DNA of 26,133 nucleotides. Source: Pseudomonadota bacterium (GTDB lineage Bacteria > Desulfobacterota > Desulfarculia > Desulfarculales > JAHJDS01). The DNA lies in NCBI GenBank assembly GCA_018812395.1, contig JAHJDS010000478.1, positions 1 through 26,133 of the forward strand, read 5' to 3'. This document shows, piece after piece, positions 1-6,400 of the stretch. The position numbers were made by a program, and so were the translations under genes. The notes under the pieces are model-generated. The model did no database searches. It was given only the letters and a program-made list of their open reading frames with translations, and had not been told where the DNA came from. Positions within the stretch are counted from its first letter, which is position 1, and the number at the start of each line of letters is the position of its first letter.

Positions 1-82
1 AGGGGAGAGGGGATATCTCCGGCAGGCGCCTAGGTTTTAACCCTCTCCTTACCGCTGGGTGTGACTCAGGGTGAGGATGGAC

Positions 83-436
83 TTAAAACGTCTCCCCCTC
101 GGGCGGCGCACCCACGCAGCAGATAAAGACCAGGTCTTCCGGGCCGGTGTTACGCGTCTCGTGACGCTCGCCCGCCTTAATTTCGACGTAGTCACCCGGG
201 GACACGCTGACCATCCCGGCCGGACCCTGGACCTCGCCCTGCCCGGACAGGTAGTACATCTCATGCTCCCAGGGGTGGTCGTGGGACTTGACCACCCCAC
301 CCGGAGCGATGATCACCCGGCGCATGTAGAACCTGGCCGGCGCGGTCTTGTCGGTCAACCAGGCGAGTTCCGATCCGGTCGTGCCCGGGATGTCCAGGAC
401 TTCGGCCGACACCTGTTCGAGCCTTCGATGGATCAC
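83..436 (-). CDS. Small single-domain cupin protein
   Basis: This 117-residue protein folds as a single conserved beta-barrel (cupin). The metal-binding motif 1 is visible as SHDHPWEHE at residues 51-59, giving ligands His52, His54 and Glu59. Motif 2 supplies His92 and Asn96 in ERHETRN. The start is GTG at 436, preceded by a GGGGGGAG ribosome binding site. It lies 9 nt downstream of panB on the same strand, so the two are probably co-transcribed. Small cupins of this kind bind a divalent metal and may be sugar-binding, dioxygenase-like or sensory. The substrate cannot be told from the sequence, and a direct role in pantothenate synthesis is not implied by position alone. Confidence 0.85.
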   Translation of the reverse strand: MIHRRLEQVSAEVLDIPGTTGSELAWLTDKTAPARFYMRRVIIAPGGVVKSHDHPWEHEMYYLSGQGEVQGPAGMVSVSPGDYVEIKAGERHETRNTGPEDLVFICCVGAPPEGETF

Positions 437-445
437 GGCTCCCCC

Positions 446-1279
446 CTATCTTTTCAATTCGGCCAGGAGCGAGTCGTCCATCTTGAACTCGTGCTCCGGG
501 GCCGGGAATGTTCCGCTCTCGACCTCCTGCATGTAGGCCTTGACGGCCTGGTCCATCTCGGGCATGAGGTCGACATACTTCTTGACGAACTTGGGCTGGA
601 ACCGGTCGAACAGGCCCAGCATGTCGTTGGTCACCAGGACCTGGCCGTCGCAGTCCGGTCCGGCGCCGATGCCGATGGTCGGCATGGACACCGTTTCGGT
701 GATCAGCTTGGCCAGGGGGGAGGGCACGCACTCCATGACCAGGAGCTGGGCCCCGGCCTGATCGAGGGCCTTGGCCGAGTCGTACTGGTACTGGGCCCCG
801 GCCACGTCCTTGCCCTGGACCCGGAAGCCGCCCAGCTTGATCGACGTTTGAGGGGTCAGTCCGATGTGGCCGCAGACCGGGATGCCCATGTCCACGATCT
901 TTCTGACCCGCTCGGCCATCTCGGTCCCGCCCTCGAGCTTGACCATCTCGCAGCCGCCCTCCTTGAACAGCCGGCCGCAGTTGGCGATGGCCTGCTCGTC
1001 CGAGACGTGGTAGGCCAGAAACGGCATGTCGCCGATGAGCAGGGCCCGGGAAACGCCCCGGCGGGCGGCCTTGGTGTGGTGGATCATCTCCTCGAGGGTC
1101 ACCGGCACGGTGGACTCGTAACCCAAGACGACCATGCCCAGCGAATCGCCCACCAGGACGGTGTCCACCCCGGCCCGGTCGACGATGGTGGCCAGCGGGT
1201 AGTCATAGGCGGTCAGCATGGTGATTTTCTCGGCCTTGGCCTTTTTCTGATAGAGGTCCGCGGCGGTCACTCGGCGCAT
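446..1279 (-). CDS. panB: 3-methyl-2-oxobutanoate hydroxymethyltransferase
   Basis: PanB transfers a hydroxymethyl group from 5,10-methylene-tetrahydrofolate to 2-oxoisovalerate to give ketopantoate, the first committed step of pantothenate and CoA synthesis. The 277-residue length fits the family (about 265-285). Family hallmarks are visible: MLTAYDYPLA near residue 21, VLVGDSLGMVVLGY near residue 42, and VCGHIGLTPQ near residue 135. The ATG at 1279 follows a GGGAGG ribosome binding site. The cupin gene starts 9 nt after its stop. panC and panD are not in the window. folD, whose product makes and uses the same folate cofactor pool, lies upstream on the same strand but 495 nt away, so it is probably a separate transcript. 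Confidence 0.97.
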   Translation of the reverse strand: MRRVTAADLYQKKAKAEKITMLTAYDYPLATIVDRAGVDTVLVGDSLGMVVLGYESTVPVTLEEMIHHTKAARRGVSRALLIGDMPFLAYHVSDEQAIANCGRLFKEGGCEMVKLEGGTEMAERVRKIVDMGIPVCGHIGLTPQTSIKLGGFRVQGKDVAGAQYQYDSAKALDQAGAQLLVMECVPSPLAKLITETVSMPTIGIGAGPDCDGQVLVTNDMLGLFDRFQPKFVKKYVDLMPEMDQAVKAYMQEVESGTFPAPEHEFKMDDSLLAELKR

Positions 1280-1381
1280 CTTTTCCTCCCGGCAATAGGT
1301 GTTGGAGTGCCGTTAGACGGAGAAGGCTTGGACATCGGGCCGCCCTCGGCCGTGGATCAGCGGCGCCGGAAAGAGAGCAGA

Positions 1382-1413
1382 CCCCCTGGATACACCAGGG
1401 GGCCTGATTTTTT
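1382..1413 (+). terminator. Rho-independent terminator-like hairpin, plus strand, with no obvious gene
   Basis: An 8-bp perfect GC-rich stem (CCCCCTGG and CCAGGGGG) closes a 5-nt loop (ATACA) and is followed by CCTGA and six T. By sequence this is a textbook intrinsic terminator reading to the right. Both neighbouring genes, panB and folD, read to the left, so it has no recognised plus-strand client. On the minus strand it lacks a T tract and could instead act as a leader hairpin upstream of panB. Confidence 0.5.
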
Positions 1414-1647
1414 CCGACCGACACGTCCCGGGGCCTCGGGCGACACGTCTCGCCCCCCGTCCTCCAGGCGTTATATTTTGCCCGGATTATTCATGAGACT
1501 TCTACTGCGGCGCCGCTATCCCGGCTGCGCGGCTCGTTTCACCATTTAGGTGCTCGACATAGTCACAACTATGCCTCCGCGCCAAAATGGCTCCAACTTC
1601 GCCTCTCGCTCGGGATACCGACCCCTCGTTACGAACCCTCATGACTA

Positions 1648-1678
1648 ACCCGGGCTAGGGCCCGAGCCCGACCCGGGT
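1648..1678. repeat. Nested inverted repeat (strong hairpin)
   Basis: The outer arms ACCCGGG and CCCGGGT (7 bp) enclose inner arms GGGC and GCCC around a CCGA loop, with a small asymmetric internal loop between the two stems. It lies about 100 nt beyond the stop codon of folD, which reads to the left, and would fold in either strand's RNA. No T tract follows, so it is not a classical terminator. It may be part of the larger structured element at about 1480-1680. Confidence 0.5.
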
Positions 1679-1774
1679 GTGGCTGGCCGTCCCCCTGGGA
1701 TCGACCGCCGGGGCCATTGGGCCTCGGACCGGTTTCACTAAATATAACTACCGGCGCTCTACCGGCGCTACACC

Positions 1775-2665
1775 TTACAACAGTCCGGCGCCCAGCTTGG
1801 CGGCCTTGACCGTGTTTTTCATCAGCATGGTGATGGTCATCGGTCCCACGCCGCCCGGGACCGGGGTGATTTTCGAGGCGACCTCCATAGCCTCGTCAAA
1901 GTCCACGTCCCCGGCCAGGATGGCCTTGCCCGTCTTTTCGGACTTGCCGATGCGGTTGACGCCCACGTCGATGACCACGGCGCCCGGCTTGATCCAGTCA
2001 CCCTTGACGTACTTGGGCACGCCGGCGGCCACGATCAGGATGTCGGCGGCCCGGGTGTGGGCCGGCACGTCCTTGGTCCGGGTGTGGACCAGGGTCACCG
2101 TGGCGTTGGCCCCGGGGGCTTTTTGGAGGAGCATGTTGGTGATGGGCTTGCCCACGATGTTACTGCGGCCGACGACGCAGACCTCGGCCCCGGAGGTCTC
2201 GGTGCCCGAGCGAATCAGCAGTTCCTGGATGCCGGCCGGGGTGCAGGGCAGGAACACGGCCGTGCCGATCATCAGCTTGCCGACGTTGACCGGATGGAAG
2301 CCGTCCACGTCCTTGTCCGGATTGATGGCGTAGAGGATCTTGGTCTCGTCGATGCCCTTGGGCAGCGGCAGTTGGACCAGGATGCCGTGGATCTGGGGGT
2401 CGTTGTTGTATTTGTCGACCAGCTCGAGTAGATCGGCCTCGGAGATGTCCTCGGGCTGATTGTCCTGGGTCGAGTGGAAGCCCAGTTCGTGGGCCGTCTT
2501 ATTCTTGGCGGTGACGTAAGACAACGAGGCCGGGTTTTCACCGACCAGGATGGTGACCAGGGCGGGCGTGATGCCGTGCTTGTCTCGAAGCTCGTCGACT
2601 TCGGTCTTGAGTTCCTCGCGGATCAGCTTGGCGACTTCGGCGCCTTTGATCAGTTCGGCAGGCAT
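1775..2665 (-). CDS. folD: Bifunctional methylenetetrahydrofolate dehydrogenase / methenyltetrahydrofolate cyclohydrolase
   Basis: FolD interconverts 5,10-methylene-, 5,10-methenyl- and 10-formyl-tetrahydrofolate using NAD(P). In anaerobes it also serves the methyl branch of the Wood-Ljungdahl pathway. The 296-residue length is typical. The catalytic Tyr/Lys motif appears as SYVTAKNKTAHELG near residue 49, the substrate loop as GILVQLPLPKGID near residue 95, and the Rossmann nucleotide-binding stretch as VVGRSNIVGKP near residue 163. CTPAGI, another family signature, is present. The ATG at 2665 has an AGAGG ribosome binding site, and a plausible sigma-70 promoter lies about 50 nt upstream. 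The gene appears monocistronic in this window. Confidence 0.97.
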   Translation of the reverse strand: MPAELIKGAEVAKLIREELKTEVDELRDKHGITPALVTILVGENPASLSYVTAKNKTAHELGFHSTQDNQPEDISEADLLELVDKYNNDPQIHGILVQLPLPKGIDETKILYAINPDKDVDGFHPVNVGKLMIGTAVFLPCTPAGIQELLIRSGTETSGAEVCVVGRSNIVGKPITNMLLQKAPGANATVTLVHTRTKDVPAHTRAADILIVAAGVPKYVKGDWIKPGAVVIDVGVNRIGKSEKTGKAILAGDVDFDEAMEVASKITPVPGGVGPMTITMLMKNTVKAAKLGAGLL

Positions 2666-2707
2666 GGCAAACCTCTACTAATTGTGGTGGATTGGCGTAG
2701 TGGAGGA

Positions 2708-2736
2708 AATTAGCACATTTTCCAGGGCAGGGTCAA
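2708..2736 (-). promoter_or_regulatory. Candidate sigma-70-type promoter for folD
   Basis: On the minus strand TTGACC (2731-2736) and CTAATT (2708-2713) are separated by exactly 17 bp. That places transcription start near 2701 and gives a leader of roughly 35 nt before the folD ATG. The evidence is only box similarity and spacing. Confidence 0.45.
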
Positions 2737-2848
2737 TCAAAAAGGGGATTCTCCAAATCCCGCCAACAGGCCATTGGGCGAAACGACCGGGAGTAATCTG
2801 GTTCGTCGGCCCTTGAACCGGACCTAAAGGCCGTGTTAGGGTTGAGTT

Positions 2849-3298
2849 ATGCCGGTGCTCATCTTCAGGTGGCTGATCAACGCCTTGGCGTTGTTCGGTC
2901 TGTCCCGGATTCTACCCGGGATCGAGCTGGGGGGGGTCTTTGCCGCCCTGCTGGTGGCAGCCGTGCTGGGCGTCCTCAACGCCGTCATCCGGCCGGTGCT
3001 GATCCTGCTGACCTTGCCGCTGACCTTGATCACCCTGGGGCTGTTCATCTTCGTGGTCAACGCCCTGGTCATTCTGCTGGCCGCCTGGCTGTTGCCGGGA
3101 GACGTGTTTTTGGTGACCAGCTTCTGGTGGGCGGTCCTCCTGGCCGTCTGCCTGAGCGCGGTCAGCTGGCTGACCAACTGGGTGCTCCAACCCGGGACCG
3201 AGGGCGGGGGAGTCCGCATCCGCGTCTCTCGGCGGGTGCGCCCCAAGGACGATGACATCCACGATCTGAGGCAAGGGCCCAACGGCCGCTGGGAATAA
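2849..3298 (+). CDS. Four-TM membrane protein of the YvlD / phage-holin-4 superfamily
   Basis: This 149-residue integral membrane protein has about four hydrophobic segments, roughly residues 4-20, 28-46, 50-84 (long, probably a re-entrant pair) and 95-115. Between them the sequence GVLNAVIRPVLILLTLPLTLITLGLF is diagnostic of this family (known as Phage_holin_4_2 or YvlD-like). The C-terminal 35 residues are polar and basic (RIRVSRRVRPKDDD). Despite the name, such chromosomal proteins are not necessarily holins; a role in membrane or envelope homeostasis is usually assumed. The ATG is preceded only by a weak TTAGGG ribosome binding site. The next gene starts one base after the stop codon. Confidence 0.85.
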   Translation: MPVLIFRWLINALALFGLSRILPGIELGGVFAALLVAAVLGVLNAVIRPVLILLTLPLTLITLGLFIFVVNALVILLAAWLLPGDVFLVTSFWWAVLLAVCLSAVSWLTNWVLQPGTEGGGVRIRVSRRVRPKDDDIHDLRQGPNGRWE

Positions 3299-3299
3299 G

Positions 3300-3566
3300 A
3301 TGGAGACCAACAACCAGCTTCGGCTCAGGCACTGCCTGGACACGCTCGGCGAGGTGCACGACTTTCTGGCGGACGTCCAGGTGGGGTCCAACCTGCTGGC
3401 CCAGTTCAAGCGGCTGCGGGACGTGATGGGTTCGCTGGAGCGGATGCCGGTCTCGAGCCGTGAGGTGGAGAAGATCGAGTCGGCGACCAATCGCCTCCTG
3501 GGCGAGCTGCGGGTCCTGTTCCACTTCCGCGACCTGGGGGACATCAAGCCGGGGTGGAAGCACTGA
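3300..3566 (+). CDS. Small predicted helical protein of unknown function
   Basis: I do not recognise this 88-residue protein. Its composition suggests two or three amphipathic helices: LRHCLDTLGEVHDFLADVQ at about residues 8-26, SNLLAQFKRLRDVMGSL at about 29-46, and a third helix around residues 54-75. It has no signal peptide or membrane segment. The start codon lies one base after the stop of the membrane-protein gene, so the two are almost certainly co-translated from one transcript, and its base composition matches the GC-rich host. It ends immediately before the AT-rich island. A regulatory or adaptor role for the membrane partner is a guess. Confidence 0.7.
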   Translation: METNNQLRLRHCLDTLGEVHDFLADVQVGSNLLAQFKRLRDVMGSLERMPVSSREVEKIESATNRLLGELRVLFHFRDLGDIKPGWKH

Positions 3567-3608
3567 CATCTAAAACAATTTTTATCAAACCAAGAATTGA
3601 TCACTATT

Positions 3609-4262
3609 TCATTGGCAAAGATAGTCTACCATCAAAGAAATATGGTCACACCAATCTAGAATAAGCGGCTGAGGTCTGCCGTATGGTCGTGAGATTAATA
3701 TGATTGAAGGTCTTTTTGTGGAAGAGATCCCATAGTGGGTGGCCCTATTTTGAGCGGCGTTTTTAGAACTGATATTTTTATGGCTAAAAAAATTTCTAAA
3801 AACCGGAAGATCCTCAAGAGTTCTATCTGGTATTGAAAACGCATTCTCAATTTGTTGGTAATTTGAAAATCCCTCAGCTTGCGCCAACTTGAGAAGAACT
3901 TTTGGATCATGCCACGGAGGTTCATCTCTACGACGCCAATTACCTTGATGTCTCGCATAAAGTTTCGGCTTCCAGTGTTTAATTGCAAAGTCAATTGCTT
4001 TCCGCTGGTTTATGCCCCTTTTTGAAACTGAAACGGTTTTGCCCCCAACGGAAGTTGCAGAAAAAAAACAAGATAGGTAAAAAGAACGAATGAAACTATT
4101 CCACATATTTTGCAATTCAATAGTTGCATAACTTATCTTTGATTCTTGTAGAATACCTAGAAAACCATCTTTGACGTGTATATCATTGACTAGAATCCTC
4201 AACTTCACGATTCTGTTTAGTGAGGATTGCTGTAATTTTGACAATCTTGTAGTCGGCCTCAT
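3609..4262 (-). CDS. HEPN-motif protein, putative RNase effector of a defence operon
   Basis: This 217-residue soluble protein carries RNFFSH at residues 156-161, an exact RxxxxH motif of the HEPN RNase superfamily, at the end of a predicted helix and followed by KN. It begins with helical segments (residues 5-25 and 45-68), as in small HEPN proteins such as the MAE_28990/MAE_18760 type, to which it may belong. HEPN proteins with this motif usually dimerise and cut RNA, often as toxins or abortive-infection effectors. The start codon overlaps the DUF262 stop as ATGA (4259-4262), indicating translational coupling and a matched partner. Codon use is AT-rich. The family placement rests on the motif and context only, and catalysis is inferred. 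Confidence 0.65.
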   Translation of the reverse strand: MRPTTRLSKLQQSSLNRIVKLRILVNDIHVKDGFLGILQESKISYATIELQNMWNSFIRSFYLSCFFSATSVGGKTVSVSKRGINQRKAIDFAIKHWKPKLYARHQGNWRRRDEPPWHDPKVLLKLAQAEGFSNYQQIENAFSIPDRTLEDLPVFRNFFSHKNISSKNAAQNRATHYGISSTKRPSIILISRPYGRPQPLILDWCDHISLMVDYLCQ

Positions 4263-5305
4263 AACCTCACACGTGGATCAAGAGCCCTGCAAAACCAGTC
4301 GAAACGTCTTTCGCGATGTTTTTGAGTATTTGTTGCCTGAGAACAGGCATCAACAAATTCTTTAAATTGACCCTTCGATTGGTTTTCCTCCAAAGCTTCG
4401 GCAAGGCATCCAAGGTTTGCCAAAATTATATCGTTTGACCCAAGCTTCGTGGCCTCGATTTTGTAAATATCTTGAAATGATTGAATAATTACTAAACGGT
4501 GGGCAATTGCGAGGCTCAGTGTGAAAAAATTGAATGGTTTCATAAGCACACTACCGTGAAGTTCAGGAAGCGTCAATATTATATCGAAAACACTGTCAAT
4601 GATATCTAATAAATCCTTCCTACCGTTAAACGAATCGTCATTATCTTTATAATATTGGTCAAGTTTAGTTTTAGAGTAAGTAATTATTCCTTTTTCAAAT
4701 GCTAAAAAAATTTCTGTAAATAGTCTTGCGTCTGCCATGCGACTAAGGTTTCTCTCTGTGAATACTCCGATATCTTTCAATATTGTCGAGTATTTTTCAG
4801 TAATTTCGACGATATACCATTTAAATTCACCCTGTTGGATTGCATGCCTCTGTTCTTCCGGATTAAGAGGTACAGTATATGAATTAATTCTTCTAAACAT
4901 TTGTCTGATATCTTCATCAGTTGCGCCAACAACCAAATCCACGCTAAGGCTGTATTCCACAAAATTTTGTTGATCAAATTCGGCTAAATCGGAATATTTT
5001 TTACCACTGAAAGAACTTCGGCCGCTTATACGCAACTTGTCATTATAGAAATCAAATATCGCATTACTACGCTGTTGGCCATCAACAATTTCTTTGATCG
5101 TGCGACGACTTTTCAGATCTGTTTTTTGGTATAAAGAAAATTTTGGTATAGGATAACTTAGCAAAATAGTATCTATGAGATAAGATCTCGCCGAGGGAGG
5201 CCAAACTGTTGATGTCCTCTGGTAATCACGATTGATGATAATAGAGCCTGCTTTCATTTGGTCACAATATTCAGCTATAGTGAATGTTGTGCTGTTAGTT
5301 TGCAT
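4259..5305 (-). CDS. DUF262 (GmrS-like / ParB-like) protein, stand-alone
   Basis: The 348-residue protein has the two signatures of DUF262: INRDYQR at residues 24-30 and IVDGQQR at residues 73-79. The second contains the DGQQR element thought to act in nucleotide binding or hydrolysis in GmrSD-type restriction enzymes. Unlike GmrSD, it has no C-terminal HNH (DUF1524) nuclease domain that I can recognise; the remaining sequence is helical. The gene starts 36 nt after the methyltransferase stop with a GGAGG site 10 nt before the ATG, and its end overlaps the HEPN gene by 4 nt. The arrangement suggests that DUF262 is the sensor or NTPase switch, the methyltransferase marks self DNA, and the HEPN protein is the effector. 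Confidence 0.85.
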   Translation of the reverse strand: MQTNSTTFTIAEYCDQMKAGSIIINRDYQRTSTVWPPSARSYLIDTILLSYPIPKFSLYQKTDLKSRRTIKEIVDGQQRSNAIFDFYNDKLRISGRSSFSGKKYSDLAEFDQQNFVEYSLSVDLVVGATDEDIRQMFRRINSYTVPLNPEEQRHAIQQGEFKWYIVEITEKYSTILKDIGVFTERNLSRMADARLFTEIFLAFEKGIITYSKTKLDQYYKDNDDSFNGRKDLLDIIDSVFDIILTLPELHGSVLMKPFNFFTLSLAIAHRLVIIQSFQDIYKIEATKLGSNDIILANLGCLAEALEENQSKGQFKEFVDACSQATNTQKHRERRFDWFCRALDPRVRL

Positions 5306-5341
5306 GGTTTAGTAACCTCCTATAGGAAGTCGGTTTATAAA

Positions 5342-6313
5342 CTAAACGTTCAAACAAGTTATTAAAGTATTTTCATTAACCTTACTGGTTTTAATGCTTT
5401 GAAGTAAGCGGGAACACGCGAATTCATGAAAACTCTGATCTACCTCAACACCAATGCTGTTTCGACCCCATTTCGCACAGGCCAAATTAGTTGTACCTGT
5501 GCCCATAAATGGATCTAAAATAGTATCTCCGACAAAACTGAACATACGAACAAGCCTTTCGGCTAACTCTAATGGATACGGAGCAGGATGTGACTGGCTG
5601 GAAGTACCATTGACTCCTGTCCAGACTTGATTAAACCATTTCTTATGATGTATATCGGAAATAACACTTAGTATACGTTTAGGAAGGGTTGGACTTCTAT
5701 ATTTACCAGGCTTTCTTTCCATTATTATATATTCAATATCATTCTTTATTATAGCATTTGGCTCATATGGCTTACCCAAAAACCTTGAACCGCCTTCAAC
5801 TTCATAAGATGCATTTGAAATTTTATACCAAATAATCGGGGCCAAATTATCAAATCCGATTTTGCGGCATCTTTCTTGGATTGAGGCGTGAAGGGGTACG
5901 ACCATATGTCGTCCAGCGTTTTTCCGTCTCGACAAACAAACATCTCCCACAACGCATATCAGTCTTCCACCAGGAACTAATGAATCAAGAGCAAGCTTCC
6001 AAACGCGGTCTAATTCGTCTAGGAATTTATCATAATCCTTAATATGGCCCATCTGCCCCGAGGTTTCTGGATACTTTTTAAGAGTCCAATAAGGAGGTGA
6101 GGTGATTACAAGATGAACACTTGATTTTGGTAAGGCCACTTGACGAATATCGCCAGAGTAAAAATCATGGGAGGTGGGAATTGTCTTGACGGAATCTTCA
6201 ATTTCCGCAACAAGGACATTATCCTTAGCAATACGAGGTAGATCGGTTTGTGGAGAAAGTAATTGTCCGACTCTGGGGGGTACGTATGATGAAAGTTTAA
6301 TAGAGGGGACCAT
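5342..6313 (-). CDS. DNA methyltransferase, beta-class (probably N4-cytosine)
   Basis: The 323-residue protein has catalytic motif IV as TSPPYW at residues 71-76, ahead of the SAM-binding motif I, DPFMGTGTT, at residues 267-275. This order (IV before I) defines the beta class. SPPY is typical of N4-cytosine enzymes, although some beta enzymes methylate N6-adenine. The central region (about residues 140-250) should contain the target recognition part. The ATG at 6313 has GAGGAA just upstream. It is the first gene of the three-gene AT-rich operon. No conventional restriction endonuclease is encoded beside it, so it is either an orphan methylase or the self-marking part of the DUF262/HEPN system. 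The recognition sequence cannot be deduced. Confidence 0.93.
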   Translation of the reverse strand: MVPSIKLSSYVPPRVGQLLSPQTDLPRIAKDNVLVAEIEDSVKTIPTSHDFYSGDIRQVALPKSSVHLVITSPPYWTLKKYPETSGQMGHIKDYDKFLDELDRVWKLALDSLVPGGRLICVVGDVCLSRRKNAGRHMVVPLHASIQERCRKIGFDNLAPIIWYKISNASYEVEGGSRFLGKPYEPNAIIKNDIEYIIMERKPGKYRSPTLPKRILSVISDIHHKKWFNQVWTGVNGTSSQSHPAPYPLELAERLVRMFSFVGDTILDPFMGTGTTNLACAKWGRNSIGVEVDQSFHEFACSRLLQSIKTSKVNENTLITCLNV

Positions 6314-6346
6314 AAGTTCCTCGATCAGAAAAATTCTCTAACAAAA

Positions 6347-6373
6347 AGTATATGATAATGGTCCCCCAGTCAA
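6347..6373 (-). promoter_or_regulatory. Candidate promoter of the methyltransferase-DUF262-HEPN operon
   Basis: On the minus strand TTGACT (6368-6373) and TATACT (6347-6352) are good -35 and -10 matches but only 15 bp apart, shorter than the optimum of 17. Transcription would begin about 30 nt before the methyltransferase ATG. A short spacer would fit a weak or regulated promoter. Read-through from the upstream histone-deacetylase-like gene is also possible. Confidence 0.35.
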
Positions 6374-6400
6374 GTCACCTTTGAAAACGCCTTGTAATTT

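Larger units (their letters stand above)
1280..1774. other. 495-nt structured non-coding region between panB and folD
   Basis: No credible gene is seen here. The stretch contains several inverted repeats: a hairpin followed by six T on the plus strand at 1382-1413, the palindrome CATAG-TCACAA-CTATG at 1558-1573, and a nested hairpin at 1648-1678 (ACCCGGG pairing with CCCGGGT, with GGGC/GCCC inside). A direct repeat of TACCGGCGCT occurs at 1749-1758 and 1760-1769, just before the folD stop. The density of structure suggests an intergenic repeat element or a non-coding RNA. The panB promoter must also lie here but is not obvious. Confidence 0.5.
3567..6400. other. AT-rich genomic island (three minus-strand genes)
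   Basis: Base composition drops abruptly after 3566 and recovers at about 6400, where the next GC-rich gene ends. The coding sequence inside uses A/T-ending codons freely, unlike its neighbours, which almost always end codons in G or C. The whole interval is occupied by one compact three-gene operon. I saw no integrase, transposase, tRNA or flanking direct repeat, so the mechanism of insertion is not visible. Acquisition by horizontal transfer is inferred from the composition. Confidence 0.8.

Noticed and set aside
71..1549. Long plus-strand open frame (492 codons) opposite the cupin and panB genes
   Set aside because: Its translation is rich in His, Gly, Asp, Arg and Val with no family resemblance. 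It is the antisense shadow expected in GC-rich DNA, and panB on the other strand is unmistakable.
2739..2766. GGGATT/AATCCC hairpin with five T on the minus strand upstream of folD
   Set aside because: The stem is only 6 bp and lies upstream of the folD promoter with no minus-strand gene to terminate.
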